Below are positions 7,856 through 8,572 of a stretch of 8,572 nt of DNA, piece by piece (positions within the stretch are counted from its first letter, which is position 1; each line of letters starts with the position of its first letter). The position numbers and the translations under genes were made by a program. This stretch comes from an uncultured Solimonas sp. GTDB lineage: Bacteria; Pseudomonadota; Gammaproteobacteria; Nevskiales; Nevskiaceae. Location of the stretch: the NCBI GenBank assembly GCA_946478985.1, contig CAMLDZ010000127.1, forward strand, positions 1 through 8,572, in the 5' to 3' direction. The notes under the pieces were generated by a model. That model did not search any database. It saw only the letters and a program-made list of their open reading frames with translations, and was not told the origin of the DNA.

Positions 7856-8565
7856 TGAGCCTGGGCGCGCGCATCCTGGTCGTCGATGACGAGCGGCCGA
7901 TCCGTCGACTGTTGCGCACCACATTGGAGGTGCAGGGCTATGAGGTCATCGAGGCGGCCGATGCCCAGGCCGCGCTGCAGGCCTTCAGCCAGCAGCGTCC
8001 TGATCTGCTGATCCTCGATCTGGGTCTGCCGGACCGCGACGGGCTGGAACTGCTGCGCGAGATCCGCGCCCGGTCTGAGCTGCCGATCGTGATCCTGTCC
8101 AGCCGCGATCAGGAAGCCGCCAAGGTGCAGGCACTCGACGACGGCGCCGACGACTACGTCGCCAAGCCGTTCGGCACCGACGAGCTGATGGCGCGGCTGC
8201 GCGCGGCGATGCGACACCGCGTGCAGCAGCAGGGCGCGCGGCCTCTGTACCGCAGCGGCGCGCTGGAAGTGGACCTGGTCTATCGCCATGTGCGGCTCGG
8301 CGCCGTGACGGTGAAGCTGTCGCCGAAGGAGTACGCCCTGCTGGAGCAGCTGGTCTTGCACGCCGGCAAGGTGCTCACGCATCGTCATCTGCTGCGAGCG
8401 GTGTGGGGCAGCGAGCCCGACACCGACGTGCAATACCTGCGCATCTATATTCGCCAGCTGCGCGCCAAGCTCGACCCGCTGGCGGGCAGCACGGGCGCGG
8501 GTGGCGAGCTGATCCATACCGAAGCCGGGGTGGGGTATCGGCTGCGCGCCCCGGATCCGGCCTAG
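7855..8565 (+). CDS. kdpE: Response regulator KdpE (OmpR/PhoB family)
   Basis: This 236-residue transcription factor activates the kdp promoter when phosphorylated by KdpD. The receiver domain (about 5-118) has the acidic pair Asp11-Asp12, phospho-acceptor Asp55 (LLILDLGLPDRDG), switch Ser82 (VILSS) and Lys104 (DDYVAKPFG). The C-terminal winged-helix DNA-binding domain (about 135-232) shows VKLSPKEYALLEQL, then KVLTHRHLLRAVWG with the recognition helix YLRIYIRQLRAKLD, and ends GVGYRLRAPDPA. The start is chosen at ATG 7855, which shares its A with the kdpD stop (TGATG) and has AGGA at 7842-7845, 9 nt upstream; the receiver begins at the expected place. The overlap implies coupled translation and roughly matched kinase and regulator levels. 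The TAG stop is 7 bases from the window end, so any terminator is not visible. Confidence 0.97.
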   Translation: MSLGARILVVDDERPIRRLLRTTLEVQGYEVIEAADAQAALQAFSQQRPDLLILDLGLPDRDGLELLREIRARSELPIVILSSRDQEAAKVQALDDGADDYVAKPFGTDELMARLRAAMRHRVQQQGARPLYRSGALEVDLVYRHVRLGAVTVKLSPKEYALLEQLVLHAGKVLTHRHLLRAVWGSEPDTDVQYLRIYIRQLRAKLDPLAGSTGAGGELIHTEAGVGYRLRAPDPA

Positions 8566-8572
8566 GGCCTGT

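Noticed and set aside
5378..7924. An 848-codon open frame on the minus strand opposite kdpD
   Set aside because: It has the same Arg/Gln/His-rich composition and no domain, and is antisense to a complete, motif-intact kdpD; a codon-bias artefact.
8553..8572. Possible terminator after kdpE
   Set aside because: Only 7 bases follow the stop; no stem plus U-run can be judged from what is present.

Overview
The window holds one complete high-affinity potassium-uptake locus, kdpFABC-kdpDE, in the + direction. Beside it, running divergently off the left edge, is the 5' part of a gamma-carbonic-anhydrase-family gene. High GC, strong G/C bias at third codon positions and the protein sequences suggest a high-GC proteobacterium, perhaps gammaproteobacterial. 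Nothing in the window fixes the taxon more closely. I see no mobile element, CRISPR array, tRNA or rRNA gene.

Layout: (1) positions 2-397, minus strand: a trimeric left-handed beta-helix protein of the YrdA/CamH type, cut off by the window edge. (2) 398-540: a divergent intergenic region with one AT-rich pocket containing two TATAT blocks 11 bp apart, the best candidate for the kdp promoter/KdpE operator. (3) 541-624: a 27-residue single-span membrane micro-ORF with its own ribosome binding site. (4) 636-722 kdpF, 724-2433 kdpA, 2443-4500 kdpB, 4512-5087 kdpC: the four P-type ATPase subunits, packed with gaps of 1-11 nt. (5) a 44-56 nt gap with a small GC hairpin and a poorly defined kdpD start. 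(6) 5132-7855 kdpD (sensor kinase) and 7855-8565 kdpE (response regulator), overlapping by one base. The last 7 bases hold nothing recognisable.

How it works: KdpA is the channel-like K+-selective subunit, KdpB hydrolyses ATP through a phospho-aspartate, KdpC assists ATP binding, and KdpF stabilises the complex. KdpD senses low K+ or osmotic/ionic stress and phosphorylates KdpE, which activates the operon. Every catalytic and selectivity motif I looked for is intact, so the system should be functional.

This is an ordinary, well-preserved Kdp system, not a new one. The points most worth a second look are the micro-ORF ahead of kdpF, the tandem TATAT element, and the kdpC-kdpD junction, which may lower expression of the regulators relative to the pump.
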